Shown in pieces: positions 19,255-28,131 of a DNA stretch of 64,000 bases. Source of the DNA: an uncultured Nitrospirales bacterium (GTDB lineage Bacteria; Nitrospirota; Nitrospiria; Nitrospirales; UBA8639); contig OX638327.1 of the NCBI GenBank assembly GCA_951812745.1, positions 2,009,501 to 2,073,500 of the forward strand. The letters are read 5' to 3'. Within the stretch, counting starts at the first letter, position 1, and every line of letters begins with the position of its first letter. The translations under genes were made by a program, and so were the position numbers. The notes beneath the pieces are model-generated. The model did not search any database, was not told the DNA's origin, and saw nothing but the letters and a program-made list of their open reading frames with translations.

Positions 19255-19877
19255 CCGACCCCACCTCCCGTTTCTGCGACCCCCGCTCGATGCAGGTCCC
19301 GCACCGTCTCAGCCAACCGGTCAATGGTTTGCGCCGTAATATCCCGGAACGACAACATGGCATCCTCATGGCCGGCCTGAGCACATAGAGCCATCGTATA
19401 GCAAGAGGTCCCGCCTCGGACGATTTTCAGTGTGAGATTGGCCTGGTGACAATGAACTCCGACAAATAACCCGACATCGATCCGATTATGCCAGATGGTT
19501 AAGTTGGGATGATTGGGGTTAATCTCCACCTCCGGATTAATCTTGGGGTATTTGGGCCGGTAATCAGGCATAGGGATCAACATCGCCCGTTGGTGGGGCA
19601 TCACGCAGGACTTAATCGTCTCATAGAGATGGCGTACCGCCACGGCTTTTTGAGCGGCAGCCTCATTCCATGCCCAGAGCACCAAGGGGCCGGGAAAGAT
19701 CGTCGGCACCTTGGCCAACAAAAACTGTCGCGCGGCCTCTTCAAAGGCCGCCTCCTCGGATACCCGATGCCCATAAAGAATGGCTTGCCCGGGGTCCGGA
19801 AGCCGTACTCCCATATTCGCGGCAGCCGGAGGAAGGAAATGCTCGGGGCCTGGACGTACTTCATAGGATGCTTTCAT
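19251..19877 (-). CDS. CdhB-like protein (CO dehydrogenase/acetyl-CoA synthase epsilon-subunit family)
   Basis: 208 residues. The N-terminus (MKASYEVRPGPEHFLPPAAANMG) and the cores NPNHPNLTIWHNRIDVGLFVGVHCHQANLTLK and ALCAQAGHEDAMLS match, as far as I recall, the bacterial family named CO dehydrogenase beta subunit family, related to archaeal CdhB. In Nitrospirota such proteins occur with 2-oxoacid:ferredoxin oxidoreductases or CODH-type enzymes; neither is visible here. The three histidines in WHN..GVHCH could bind metal. Here it sits at the end of a minus-strand metal-homeostasis operon, after an FmdB-like gene and COG0523 fragments. Family call moderate, function open. Confidence 0.55.
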   Translation of the reverse strand: MKASYEVRPGPEHFLPPAAANMGVRLPDPGQAILYGHRVSEEAAFEEAARQFLLAKVPTIFPGPLVLWAWNEAAAQKAVAVRHLYETIKSCVMPHQRAMLIPMPDYRPKYPKINPEVEINPNHPNLTIWHNRIDVGLFVGVHCHQANLTLKIVRGGTSCYTMALCAQAGHEDAMLSFRDITAQTIDRLAETVRDLHRAGVAETGGGVG

Positions 19878-19896
19878 TCATTCACTCCGCTCCTGG

Positions 19897-20194
19897 TCAT
19901 TCATACGATTTACATGGCTCGGTGATGACATCAATGACATCTCCCACCTGGGCCATACCGCAACATTCCAGCACGACAACTTCAACCTGGCAGTCGACGA
20001 CTAAACTCCTTGAGCCTCCAAGCAATCTCATCCCGCGCATCACAACAGACGCATCCGCCACTGATCTCCCGGATCTCCTCAACCAGGTTCGCCGCAAGAG
20101 GTCCGTCGACACTGACAGCACCCGCTTCGTTCATCACGGAAACCTCAGTGCTTGCGAGGTACATGCCCTCCATGCGACCGGCAATCATGTCCAC
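19897..20194 (-). pseudogene. COG0523 (CobW) N-terminal GTPase-domain fragment, frameshifted and lacking the P-loop
   Basis: Two overlapping frames together read as the middle of a CobW GTPase domain. Frame one (20194 to 19982) gives VMNEAGAVSVDGPLAAN, EEIREISGGCVCCDARDEI (the CxCC metal motif). Frame two (ending 19897) continues with LVVDCQVEVVVLECCGMAQ, equal to the usual ExxGLADP region. The join needs a frame change near 20000. The Walker [10 protein letters not shown] that should precede this is absent; the 5' part instead overlaps the FmdB-like gene. Probably non-functional, or the gene has been rearranged, since a matching CobW C-terminal domain lies on the other side of the FmdB-like gene. 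Confidence 0.6.
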
Positions 20195-20459
20195 AGCCCT
20201 GTATGCCTAACCCGCCACCGTAAATGTTTTTGAGCGTGGGAGGAGGAGCGGTCGAACCCGGTGGAGGATCCGATGACGCCCGGCTTTGGGCCATAACATC
20301 AGCCCCTGCCGAAAACACCGATGGGGTCTTCTCCAACGGTGCCCCGCATTCGCGACAGGCCGTCACCGGCGCATCACGCATGTTCTGCCAAAAGGCAAAC
20401 CGCTTGGGACAAAACAGCGATTTCAAACAATATTCGGCTTGATATTCATAGATGGGCAT
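20145..20459 (-). CDS. FmdB-type zinc-ribbon protein with unusual C-terminal tail
   Basis: About 104 residues starting MPIYEYQAEYC, the hallmark of the FmdB/putative regulatory protein family. Cysteines C-x(6)-C and C-x-x-C (ACRECG) form the zinc ribbon, followed by KTPSVF. The tail (IYGGGLGIQGCGHDCRSHGG) is His/Cys-rich and overlaps the CobW fragment by 50 bases, so it may be a product of rearrangement. AAGGGAAG precedes the ATG. Its start overlaps the end of the CobW C-domain gene by 14 nt. The function of FmdB-like ribbons is not firmly known. Confidence 0.7.
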   Translation of the reverse strand: MPIYEYQAEYCLKSLFCPKRFAFWQNMRDAPVTACRECGAPLEKTPSVFSAGADVMAQSRASSDPPPGSTAPPPTLKNIYGGGLGIQGCGHDCRSHGGHVPRKH

Positions 20460-20748
20460 ACACTTCCCTTTCTCCTTGCCCAATCAGCACCAAGGCATGA
20501 TCCGGTTCTTCCCGGAGTTGAATGGCGCCGACCCACCGCCATGCGGGTCGTGAAAATTGCACCTCATGCAAAACATTGGAGTCAGCAAATCGACAAAACC
20601 CTTTCACCCGTTCGATCCCATCGGGCAGGCGTTCAAACCATTCAAGAAACCGTGCACGATTCAGGGGACGCGGCAACGGAATCGTCGCCACCATCGGATG
20701 AGAAGACGGATAAGAAAAACCCGTCCCCCGCCTTGCTTCATGCCTCAT
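20446..20748 (-). CDS. Stand-alone CobW C-terminal domain (split COG0523 protein)
   Basis: About 100 residues with the CobW_C pattern: PLNRARFLEWFERLPDGIER, VKGFCRFADS, WRWVGAIQ and the closing ALVLIGQGERE strand. No GTPase domain precedes it; the 53 nt upstream lead straight to the pyrC stop. The ATG at 20748 (MRHEARRG) is the most reasonable start, though without a clear ribosome site. The missing GTPase half is partly found downstream at 19897-20194. It may be a remnant, or a genuinely separate domain protein. Confidence 0.6.
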   Translation of the reverse strand: MRHEARRGTGFSYPSSHPMVATIPLPRPLNRARFLEWFERLPDGIERVKGFCRFADSNVLHEVQFSRPAWRWVGAIQLREEPDHALVLIGQGEREVYAHL

Positions 20749-20801
20749 ACTCGCCAAGCAGGGGTTACGGAACGGGCTGTTTGACTGCAGTATGACCCAC
20801 C

Positions 20802-22103
20802 TTATTCGTCTTTCGTTCTTTGAAACACCGTCACCCCGCCGACCAAGGTCCGGACAACCGCACCGCGAAGTCGCCACCCAGCGAACGGGCTGTTTCGCCC
20901 CTTCGACCGAAACCGCTCCGGATCAACCGTCCATTCCATCCTTGGATCGATCAACACCACATCAGCCTGCGCACCGGCAGCCAACGTCCCGCACGATAGG
21001 CCAAGCAAGCGGGCCGGGGCTGACGTCAGTTTTTCTATCATGGATTCCAGGGACAACAGGCCCCTTTCTACCAGCCGAAGAGAAAGCCCTAAGGCCGTTT
21101 CAAGCCCGACTATTCCAAATGGAGCCTTGGACAATCCCCACTGCTTCTCATAGGCAGCATGCGGAGCATGATCGGTGGCTATGGCATCAATGGTGCCATC
21201 CTGCAACCCGTCGCGGACCGCCTGGACATCCGCATTTCGACGGAGGGGAGGATTCATTTTCGCCAATGCGCCCTGCTCCCGCACCGCCTCTTCGGTCAAC
21301 ATGAAATGATGGGGGCAAGCTTCCGCGGTCACCCGAACTCCGGCGGCTTTGGCCGTCCTGACGGCCTCCACGGCATTCGCCGTACTGATATGCGCGATAT
21401 GCAGATGACATTCCGTTGCCTTGGACAACGCGATATCCCGTTCCACCATCCTGGATTCCGCTTCAGAAGGGATGCCTCGGACTCCCAAGAGACGGGAAAG
21501 GGGGCCCTCGGCCATACATCCGCACCCGGCCAATGACAGATCTTCGCAATGATCGATCACCGGCAGATCCAAGGCCCGAGCCTCTAACATCGCCTGTCGC
21601 ATGACGGCGTACTCCATCACGGGACGGCCATCATCCGAGACAGCCACACATCCGGCCCCACGTAAGCCCCGAAGGTCTGCCGGCTCTTTCCCTTGTAATC
21701 CCTTGGTGATGGCCCCGATTGGATGTACGCGAACCAGCCCGGTAGCATTCACCCGGTCATGAATGGTCTCGGTCACAGCAGGGGAATCATTAACGGGATT
21801 GGTATTGGGCATGCAACAGACGGTCGTAAACCCACCGGCAGCGGCTGCAGCAGTTCCAGTCTCGATGGTTTCTTTGTACTCATAACCCGGTTCCCGTAGA
21901 TGGACGTGCAGATCGACCAATCCCGGCGCCACGATCAACCCGTCCGCCTTGATAAGGTCGGCATGTGAGGGAAGCGCCGTCTGTGGAGGCGTCACCTCGA
22001 CGATACGCCCTTGGCTGATCCAGACATCCCCCACACCATTCCACCGTCCAGGGTCGATAACCCAACCGCCTGAGATGATGCATAAGTCGGCAGGATGGTT
22101 CAG
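20802..22103 (-). CDS. pyrC: Dihydroorotase, class I (pyrC type), with no canonical start codon at the family N-terminus
   Basis: Zinc amidohydrolase of about 433 residues: first metal motif DLHVHLREPG, later metal histidines in DHCEDLS and HIAHIS, and the closing aspartate in ATDHAPHA. It cyclises carbamoyl aspartate in pyrimidine synthesis. The conserved N-terminal strand (LCIISGGWVIDPGR) must be included, but no ATG, GTG or TTG sits just before it. CTG at 22101-22103, eight bases after the ZIP stop and behind AGGGGG, is the best candidate; the open frame also runs on through the ZIP gene. Position among zinc genes suggests a zinc-linked paralogue, but whether another pyrC exists cannot be seen here. 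Confidence 0.85.
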   Translation of the reverse strand: MNHPADLCIISGGWVIDPGRWNGVGDVWISQGRIVEVTPPQTALPSHADLIKADGLIVAPGLVDLHVHLREPGYEYKETIETGTAAAAAGGFTTVCCMPNTNPVNDSPAVTETIHDRVNATGLVRVHPIGAITKGLQGKEPADLRGLRGAGCVAVSDDGRPVMEYAVMRQAMLEARALDLPVIDHCEDLSLAGCGCMAEGPLSRLLGVRGIPSEAESRMVERDIALSKATECHLHIAHISTANAVEAVRTAKAAGVRVTAEACPHHFMLTEEAVREQGALAKMNPPLRRNADVQAVRDGLQDGTIDAIATDHAPHAAYEKQWGLSKAPFGIVGLETALGLSLRLVERGLLSLESMIEKLTSAPARLLGLSCGTLAAGAQADVVLIDPRMEWTVDPERFRSKGRNSPFAGWRLRGAVVRTLVGGVTVFQRTKDE

Positions 22104-22111
22104 GGATCCCC

Positions 22112-22906
22112 CTAGTGCGGGAGCATGGTCAGCATGCCGATGGTCACCATTCCGGTCAGCATCATGGCAAACGGCCAAGCCCCACTGGCCGCCCCGTGCC
22201 GGCCATGTAAGTCGGGAACCAGATCGGCAAGACCGATATACAAAAAACTGGCGGCGGCCAACATCAGGGCATAGGGCACGATCGGCTCCGCATAGGCCAA
22301 GCCCCCAAACGCCAACACCACCCCTGCGAGGGTCGCCATACCAGACAGGGTATTGGCCCAAAACGCCTGCCACTGGGAAAATCCGCTCGACAGCAGAATG
22401 GTGAAGTCACTCAACTCCTGCGGAATTTCATGACCCAGAACCGCCAACGTCGTGACCAGACCCAGGGCAGGGGACGCGACACAGGCCACGCCGATGGCAA
22501 TACCGTCGGCAAAGTTATGAACGGCATCGCCGACCAGGATCAATGCTCCGGCTTCTCGGCGAACCATCGAGCCCTTCGCATGTCCATGAGGCTTGAGCTC
22601 AGCAGCCTCCCCGTGCGCATGACGCCAGATCACCATCCATTCCAGAATAAAGAACAGGACCAGCCCCGCCAACAAAGCGATGCCCGCCTCATGAATCGAA
22701 ATGGCTTCGAGTGCCTCGGGAAGCAGCCCGATGGTCGCGGTCGCCAGCATCGTGCCGGTCGCAAACCCCAGCAGATTCGGCATCATCCATTGCCGCCACC
22801 CATCCGGTATAAACAGCACCAGACCGGCAGGTAATAAGGCGCCCAGGCTGCCCAGCAACCCCATCAAGATGACAAACATCCATGTGGATTCTTGGGGCAG
22901 GCTCAC
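22112..22906 (-). CDS. ZIP family metal transporter
   Basis: 264 residues with about eight TM segments. The metal-path motifs are intact: VGDAVHNFADGIAIG in TM4 and LGHEIPQELSDF in TM5. A His-rich cytoplasmic loop (RHAHGEAAELKPHGHAKG) lies between TM3 and TM4, as in zinc or iron importers of the family. It takes divalent cations, most often zinc, into the cytoplasm. Encoded between moaB and pyrC within the COG0523 operon, which supports a zinc role by context. Confidence 0.9.
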   Translation of the reverse strand: MSLPQESTWMFVILMGLLGSLGALLPAGLVLFIPDGWRQWMMPNLLGFATGTMLATATIGLLPEALEAISIHEAGIALLAGLVLFFILEWMVIWRHAHGEAAELKPHGHAKGSMVRREAGALILVGDAVHNFADGIAIGVACVASPALGLVTTLAVLGHEIPQELSDFTILLSSGFSQWQAFWANTLSGMATLAGVVLAFGGLAYAEPIVPYALMLAAASFLYIGLADLVPDLHGRHGAASGAWPFAMMLTGMVTIGMLTMLPH

Positions 22907-22969
22907 ACGTTTGGCCCGATCTGGTCAGGCCCACAAACCTGACCATGATACATCGAAACCCGCCCGGTG

Positions 22970-23548
22970 TTAGCCATGTCCATGGACCGGTGGCCGTTCA
23001 TGTTTGACACGTGGCAATAATTCGGTGAGATTGCAAGGGCGATGATCTATGTCGAGCTGGGGAAGGATGATCTGTTCCATGCCCAAGCGGCAGGCTCCGG
23101 TCGACCCCGGCAGCAGAAACACAATGGTGTCGCCGCACACCCCGGCATCCGCCCGGGATTGAATGGTAGAGGTCCGGATTTCACGGTAACTCAGCCAGCG
23201 AAATAATTCACCGAAGCCCGGAATCGACTTGGAAAACAGCGAACGGACGGCCTCCGGCGTCACATCCCGTTGGGTCACGCCGGTCCCGCCCGTCACGATC
23301 ACGTATTCCACCGCCGGGTCCGCCACCCAGGCGGCGATCGTTTCCCGAATGGTCTCATATTCATCCGGACACAGTTTGCGGTCGGCCACGCGATGCCCGG
23401 CCCGCATCAATCGATCAACGATGGCGGAGCCACTCGTATCCGTTTCGATCGTTCTGGAATCCGAGACCGTCAAGACCGCCACCGCCACGCTGAGGCCGGC
23501 TCTTTTAAGGTCTGCTGTTTCCGTGGCTGCACCGTCTGCCCGACTCAT
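22970..23548 (-). CDS. moaB: MoaB/Mog family molybdopterin-binding protein
   Basis: 192 residues; the MPT-binding core reads [35 protein letters not shown] and [21 protein letters not shown], then FLLPGST. MoaB-type proteins bind or adenylate molybdopterin. The N-terminal 20 residues are variable and the C-terminus is His-rich ([11 protein letters not shown]), unusual and possibly metal-binding. The start overlaps the DUF3386 gene stop in ATGA. A Moco gene inside a metal-chaperone operon is notable. Confidence 0.88.
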   Translation of the reverse strand: MSRADGAATETADLKRAGLSVAVAVLTVSDSRTIETDTSGSAIVDRLMRAGHRVADRKLCPDEYETIRETIAAWVADPAVEYVIVTGGTGVTQRDVTPEAVRSLFSKSIPGFGELFRWLSYREIRTSTIQSRADAGVCGDTIVFLLPGSTGACRLGMEQIILPQLDIDHRPCNLTELLPRVKHERPPVHGHG

Positions 23549-24240
23549 TCCATCACCTCATGGTTCGACAATATAATCATCCGTGTGCTGACTCCGCCGT
23601 TCTCTCCGAACGACACACGCCGGACGGCCGGAAGCCAGATGCCAGCCACCTCCACAAATTCGTTGACATAACTTTCCATCCCGATCACCGTCTGACCATC
23701 CAGCGAAAAGTAGGTCATGACGTAATGACTGGACGCTTGCCGGCCATCCGGGGCGGTGTCGTACCGTTCTATGGTATTCACCCGGTGTTCGGTCATGGGG
23801 GTGATGCGCCCGATTTGCGTATATTGTCGGTTCTTGAGGCGGTACCAGGACTCGAGTCGTCCTCCGGTCAACAGCACACGGCGCCCCCGGGGATGAGCAC
23901 AACCGGCATCCTCTTCGGAATCGAAGGATAAGATGTAGCGGCCGTCACCATCCTCAAACGGCGAATAGGCCAAATGCATGCCCTGCGTCCACAACCGTTC
24001 GCGCACCCATTCCTGTAACGCCGGATCGGCACCGGGCAAGTCCACGGTGGTTTCTTGTCGAGGCACCAGCTGAACCGTTCCGAGGACAATCGTTCCGTTG
24101 TCGTTGAGGGTGACGTCGGCTCGATATCCGCCAAACTCTTTGGGCCACTTGTACATCCGGGCATGGGCCTCCCGAATCAGACGTCGCGCCTCGGGGTCGT
24201 CGGTCAGCTTCAGGTCGTTTGCTGTTGTTGCGTCAGTCAC
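23545..24240 (-). CDS. DUF3386 family protein
   Basis: 231 residues, soluble. [29 protein letters not shown] and the later [42 protein letters not shown] match the DUF3386 pattern known mainly from cyanobacteria. No catalytic residues are assigned to this family. It overlaps both neighbours by four bases (ATGA at each junction), so it is tightly coupled to moaB and to the small His-rich protein. Confidence 0.75.
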   Translation of the reverse strand: MTDATTANDLKLTDDPEARRLIREAHARMYKWPKEFGGYRADVTLNDNGTIVLGTVQLVPRQETTVDLPGADPALQEWVRERLWTQGMHLAYSPFEDGDGRYILSFDSEEDAGCAHPRGRRVLLTGGRLESWYRLKNRQYTQIGRITPMTEHRVNTIERYDTAPDGRQASSHYVMTYFSLDGQTVIGMESYVNEFVEVAGIWLPAVRRVSFGENGGVSTRMIILSNHEVME

Positions 24241-24551
24241 GCCGTTTCCCGCTTCTCCGATACATCGTGGCTTCTATCATCATGATGATGTTCCCCATCC
24301 AGCGCCAGGGCTTGCACATCCTGTTGCGTCACCTCATCCGTCGTTTTATGAACCTTGAACTGGGTCGTCTTTCCCGGTCCTTCCAAAAACGCGATGACCG
24401 TTTCAATGGGCGGACAACCGGGCTCCCGGCACTCCAATTCGGTCACCATGACCGTGGTCTCTTCCGGCAAAGACCAGGCCGAACGAGCCCAGGATTTGAT
24501 GCGATCCGCCTGATCCGGGTCGATGCGGCGTCGCCCTCCAAATAAATCCAT
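24237..24551 (-). CDS. Small COG0523-associated protein with His-rich tail
   Basis: 104 residues. The core ETTVMVTELECREPGCPPIETVIAF with KVHKTTDEVTQQDV is, from memory, a small conserved family found beside CobW-type GTPases; it has no assigned activity. The tail EHHHDDRSH could bind zinc or nickel, and the CREPGC pair could add thiol ligands. The start overlaps the WD40 stop by one base (TAATG). Context suggests a partner or client of the COG0523 chaperone; this is inference. Confidence 0.6.
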   Translation of the reverse strand: MDLFGGRRRIDPDQADRIKSWARSAWSLPEETTVMVTELECREPGCPPIETVIAFLEGPGKTTQFKVHKTTDEVTQQDVQALALDGEHHHDDRSHDVSEKRETA

Positions 24552-25618
24552 TATTTCTCCCCCATACCTTCCACGGCAAAGAGCGCCACCGTTCCATCAT
24601 CGGCTCCCGCCGCCAGACAGACATCGGTCGGACTCCAGGCCACACAGGACAGGCCTCCCGACACAGGCAACTCCTGATTCACCCTCGGCTTCGCCTTCCC
24701 GGGCTCCCACAAGCAGAGCAACCCGTCTTCTCCTACCGTCGCCACCACCGGCTGGCGAGGGTGACAGGCGATTGCCTGAATCCACCCCAGATGGCTGCTC
24801 AAAAGCCGACCACTGGATCCTTCGAATTTTTGGGCCGACCACGCCACCAAATCAGGGCCGGCTGCAGTCCATAAAGATTTACCATAGGGATCGAAGACCA
24901 CATGCCCGACCTTGCAGGGATAACCGGCCATATGCCAGTTCTGCTCTGTCGAGAGACTCCATAAATGGACCGACCCGTCCAAATTTCCCGCGGCCAGATA
25001 CTGTCCGTTCGAACTGATTGATAACGACAGGAGTGCCCCATCATAGGGAAACGTCTTCACAGGAGAGTCCATCCCAACCTGCCACAGCGTCGCTCCTCCG
25101 TAACAGGAGGAAAAAATTTGGCCCGGATACCCCTTTCGCCAACAAAGATGAGACACGGAACTCTTATGATCAGAGGTCTCCCATTCCACAGAACACCCGC
25201 CCGACTCCGACCACTTCAGGATCTGCAGGGTTTTCCCCGAGGTCATCGCCAACCGTTCGCCGCCGGACTCCCACGCCAGATGTTCCACCCAGCCCTTTCC
25301 ATCTCCAACCGGAACCACGGCACGCTCTTCTCCGGAATCGACGTCCCACACACGCCCCACTCCGTCTTCCCCGGCGGTTGCGAGAATTTGTCCTCCGGGA
25401 TGCCATCCCTCCGCCAGTACCGCGCCTTGATGTGTCGGGTTACGGAAGACACACCGCTGGGATCCCACATGCCACACCACGACTTGGCCGCTTGCATCCG
25501 CAGCCGCCAATCGGCTGCCGTCCGGCGAAAACATGACACCATGGATGTATTCATCCAATGGAAACGTCCCGATCGACTGCAATTGAATTTTGGCCCGAGG
25601 CCGCACTAAACGAGGCAT
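24551..25618 (-). CDS. WD40-repeat beta-propeller protein
   Basis: About 355 residues composed of WD40-like repeats: [74 protein letters not shown] and [16 protein letters not shown], around seven blades. No signal peptide, so probably cytoplasmic. Such a protein often accompanies a COG0523 GTPase. The start MPRLVRPR overlaps the GTPase gene by 13 bases; a longer frame upstream is out-of-family. Likely a scaffold for the metal-insertion machinery, by inference only. Confidence 0.8.
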   Translation of the reverse strand: MPRLVRPRAKIQLQSIGTFPLDEYIHGVMFSPDGSRLAAADASGQVVVWHVGSQRCVFRNPTHQGAVLAEGWHPGGQILATAGEDGVGRVWDVDSGEERAVVPVGDGKGWVEHLAWESGGERLAMTSGKTLQILKWSESGGCSVEWETSDHKSSVSHLCWRKGYPGQIFSSCYGGATLWQVGMDSPVKTFPYDGALLSLSISSNGQYLAAGNLDGSVHLWSLSTEQNWHMAGYPCKVGHVVFDPYGKSLWTAAGPDLVAWSAQKFEGSSGRLLSSHLGWIQAIACHPRQPVVATVGEDGLLCLWEPGKAKPRVNQELPVSGGLSCVAWSPTDVCLAAGADDGTVALFAVEGMGEK

Positions 25619-26577
25619 AATCGAAACCCTTCGATCAGCCGATCGCGATCGAGGTTGCGGCCAATGAACACCAATTGGTTCCCCCTCGGCTCCGTGGCCC
25701 GCCATGGCCTGTCAGGGCGACCGTCGAACAACATATGCACGCCTTGAAAGACAAAACGTTCATCCCGTCCTTTCACATCCAGGATGCCCTTCATGCGAAA
25801 AATGTCGGTCCCCATGCCCGACAGCACGTCCCGAAGCCAATCATTCATCCGAGCCTCATCCACCTGCCCTGGTTCGGCAATCGACACGGAGTAGACCGAC
25901 GGATCATGCTCGTGGGCTTCCTCGCCTAAAAAGTTCGGGTCGATTTCCAGTTTCCGGCCCAGATCAAACGCCCCCACATTCAACAGGCGTTCGATTTCCA
26001 ACCGGGCATCCCGGGTCCGGTAGATTTTGGTCATGGGATTGATGGCCCGCACGCGGGCCTCCAGCCGCTCCACCTCCCCGTCGTCCACCAGATCGATTTT
26101 ATTCAGGAGAATCACGTCCGCAAATGCGATCTGCTCCTTGGCTTCAGGACTTGTGTCCAGATGCTCCCAGATATGTTTGGCATCCACCACCGTCACAATG
26201 GCATCCAGCATCAACCGGCGCTTCATGTCATCGTCCACAAAAAAGGTTTGTGCGACGGGTGCCGGATCGGCCAGCCCCGTGGTCTCGATGATCATATAGT
26301 CGAACCGCTCTTTCCGTTTGAGTAAATTGGAAATTATCCGGATCAGGTCTCCGCGAACGGTACAACAGATGCACCCATTGTTCATTTCAAAGATTTCTTC
26401 GTCCGCCCCTACCACCAACTGATTATCAATTCCGACCTCACCGAATTCATTCACAATCACCGCCACCCGTTTCCCATGCTCGGTGGTCAGAATACGATTC
26501 AACAAGGTTGTTTTGCCCGCACCGAGAAATCCCGTCAACACAGTGACCGGGACTAGAGCTTGCTCTTCGACTTTCAT
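25606..26577 (-). CDS. COG0523 (CobW-family) GTPase, putative metallochaperone
   Basis: 323 residues. Walker [10 protein letters not shown], conserved [11 protein letters not shown], metal site [12 protein letters not shown] (CxCC), ETTGLADP (switch II), NKID for guanine recognition, and an intact CobW C-terminal domain ([31 protein letters not shown]). Members deliver zinc or other divalent metals to client enzymes using GTP. This is the first gene of a minus-strand operon that includes WD40, DUF3386, ZIP and pyrC, an arrangement consistent with zinc homeostasis. No Zur-type box was recognised upstream. A His-containing insertion (EEAHEHDPS) is short compared with some relatives. Confidence 0.92.
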   Translation of the reverse strand: MKVEEQALVPVTVLTGFLGAGKTTLLNRILTTEHGKRVAVIVNEFGEVGIDNQLVVGADEEIFEMNNGCICCTVRGDLIRIISNLLKRKERFDYMIIETTGLADPAPVAQTFFVDDDMKRRLMLDAIVTVVDAKHIWEHLDTSPEAKEQIAFADVILLNKIDLVDDGEVERLEARVRAINPMTKIYRTRDARLEIERLLNVGAFDLGRKLEIDPNFLGEEAHEHDPSVYSVSIAEPGQVDEARMNDWLRDVLSGMGTDIFRMKGILDVKGRDERFVFQGVHMLFDGRPDRPWRATEPRGNQLVFIGRNLDRDRLIEGFRLCLV

Positions 26578-27023
26578 ACTTGCCCCCTTTCTGTTCGAAC
26601 ATCTTTCCAGCGCGACCGAGCCCGCTTATCCCCGCCTCCGGAATGGTCGGTCCGTGCGATTCCTGAAACTTTTACCCCGGGACTCCCACGGATAATGGTG
26701 AGTCTTACCCGGACGGCGAAGCGAATATGAATCGCTTCGGAACTGAAGCAACCTGGTGGGTTAAACTTAGCCGAAGACACGAAAACGGCAACGAGATTTT
26801 CATGAATGGTCCAATTGTTTCCTTGATCCTCCCCAATACGGTTATGAAGCAGTCTATTCTGTTTTTTTTCTCCTGGCTGCAAACAGGGGAACCTGTGAGC
26901 CCAAGAGAATGGATGAGACAGGAGAAGATATCTATTGCAAATATGTCAGCGATCCTTGGCGGGCACTACCTTGGTAAACGAGGACGTCTTGATGCCCTTT
27001 TGTTAGGGTGGGAGTATTTCTGG
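26578..27023. other. Intergenic region upstream of the COG0523 operon
   Basis: About 445 bp. It holds one clear inverted repeat (26717-26739, listed separately). A plus-strand frame of 168 codons crosses it (26727-27233) but shows no family character and runs antisense to the ATPase fragment, so it is not called. Confidence 0.5.
26717..26739. promoter_or_regulatory. Inverted repeat CGAAGCGA-N7-TCGCTTCG, possible operator
   Basis: Perfect 8-bp arms with a 7-bp spacer about 140 bp upstream of the COG0523 start. It could be an operator or a small hairpin. It does not resemble the usual Zur consensus. Confidence 0.35.
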
Positions 27024-27245
27024 TTACTGATGATCACTCGTAAGCTTCCCCGTCAAGGAGACAGTTCTCAAGTCGAGTGTCTGGTCGAGCAGGTTATAGG
27101 TGCGGACATCCGCGAGTTGCTGGCGGATCAAGGTGGATTTGCCCGTCTGTCGAGGGCCGAACAGGAAACAGGACTTCTGTTTCAACATCTCTCGTGCTTC
27201 GAGGTAACGCGCAATGATGGGGGGTCGGCATAGGTATGAAATCAA
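27024..27245 (-). pseudogene. N-terminal fragment of an AAA_14/DUF4143-type ATPase
   Basis: About 60 residues match the start of the common bacterial AAA_14 ATPase family: IIARYLEAREMLKQKSCFLFGPRQTGKSTLIRQQLAD with Walker A GPRQTGKST, then YNLLDQTLDLR. The frame then ends at 27024 and no Walker B or DUF4143 domain is found further on in any frame I examined; complete members have 380-420 residues. It is a truncated remnant in a stretch of decayed DNA. Confidence 0.65.
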
Positions 27246-28030
27246 GCTGAGTTATTGCTAACTATCATGACAATAAGCGACACATTTGCCAATTTCATGC
27301 CATCTGGCAGTTCGAGCACGACACCATCGTCCTCAGACGATGTGACGGGCGACCGGAAGACCAACGGCTCTGCCCCCCGGCAGAGCCGACGTGAGGCCAA
27401 GCCCCAGCGACGCCTCACGGGTTGGGCTGCTGCGCTGTCGCGGCGCACGGCAGGGCGACGGCAGTAGTACGACATTGACCGACCAGTTTCCCTGAGAAAC
27501 TGCGCGGTATTGTGGGGGACAGGTTCACGTCGCGTGATGGGCTCCATGGATGAAGGCGACCATTCACATCGTGACGCGGAGTGCCCCATCATCGGACTCT
27601 GTGCCGACACAACTACGGGGCGACCTGGTCAAACGTCATGGGTTCGATGGAGGGCACGACAAAAGTTCGCGATCGAAAGACGGGTTTACTGTAGCCCTTT
27701 CGATATGAATGCTGCTACTATGGTTGACGGCTGCGGGTCGAGCGTCGCACAGGTCCCATCTTCGTTTGACCGACGAGCACCCACGGCCGACGACGTGTTG
27801 ATCAACAAGATGTCGGACCACGGGTCGGGGCCACTTCAGGACCAGAGCCGTGATGCCCGTCCGCCGAAGTGAACTCCAGGTCTGGCAGCAAGAGCCTGGC
27901 CTGAGCCCCGTCGCACGGCGTCCCATTCTGCGGGGGCCGCGCCGACGGATGGGGGAACAAACTGGGGAACACACATGACATGATCGGCGAAACGCTCCTG
28001 TTTATAGGGGTTTCGCGTATCGTTGAAAGA
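27246..28030. other. Decayed or non-coding stretch with two hairpins
   Basis: Nearly 800 bp without a recognisable gene; open frames here have no family-like sequence. Two adjacent stem-loops are visible: GGCTCTGC/GCAGAGCC (about 27366-27387) and CGTGAGGC/GCCTCACG (27390-27419). It lies between the ATPase fragment and repeat copy C and is probably debris of former insertions. Confidence 0.5.
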
Positions 28031-28032
28031 AC

Positions 28033-28122
28033 ACCCTCTCCGCCGTCACACCAAAAGCAGGAGAAGAGACAGTGGAGCCTCAACCTCTTTCACTGGCTGT
28101 AGAAGAGGGTGGGGTTCGAACA
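28033..28122. repeat. tRNA-Ser-linked repeat, copy C (imperfect palindrome)
   Basis: CACCCTCTCCGCC (28033-28045), GTGGAGCC at the same 36-nt offset as copies A and B, then CACTGGCTGTAGAAGAGGG and an inverted T-arm-like GGGGTTCGAAC. It lies 9.5 kb from copy A and its right end supplies the sequence just ahead of the YciI-like gene, including a possible ribosome site (GGGGAGA). Confidence 0.75.
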
Positions 28123-28131
28123 GGGGAGAAC

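Noticed and set aside
26727-27233. 168-codon plus-strand frame
   Set aside because: Antisense to a clear Walker-A-containing ATPase fragment over much of its length and without family-like sequence elsewhere.
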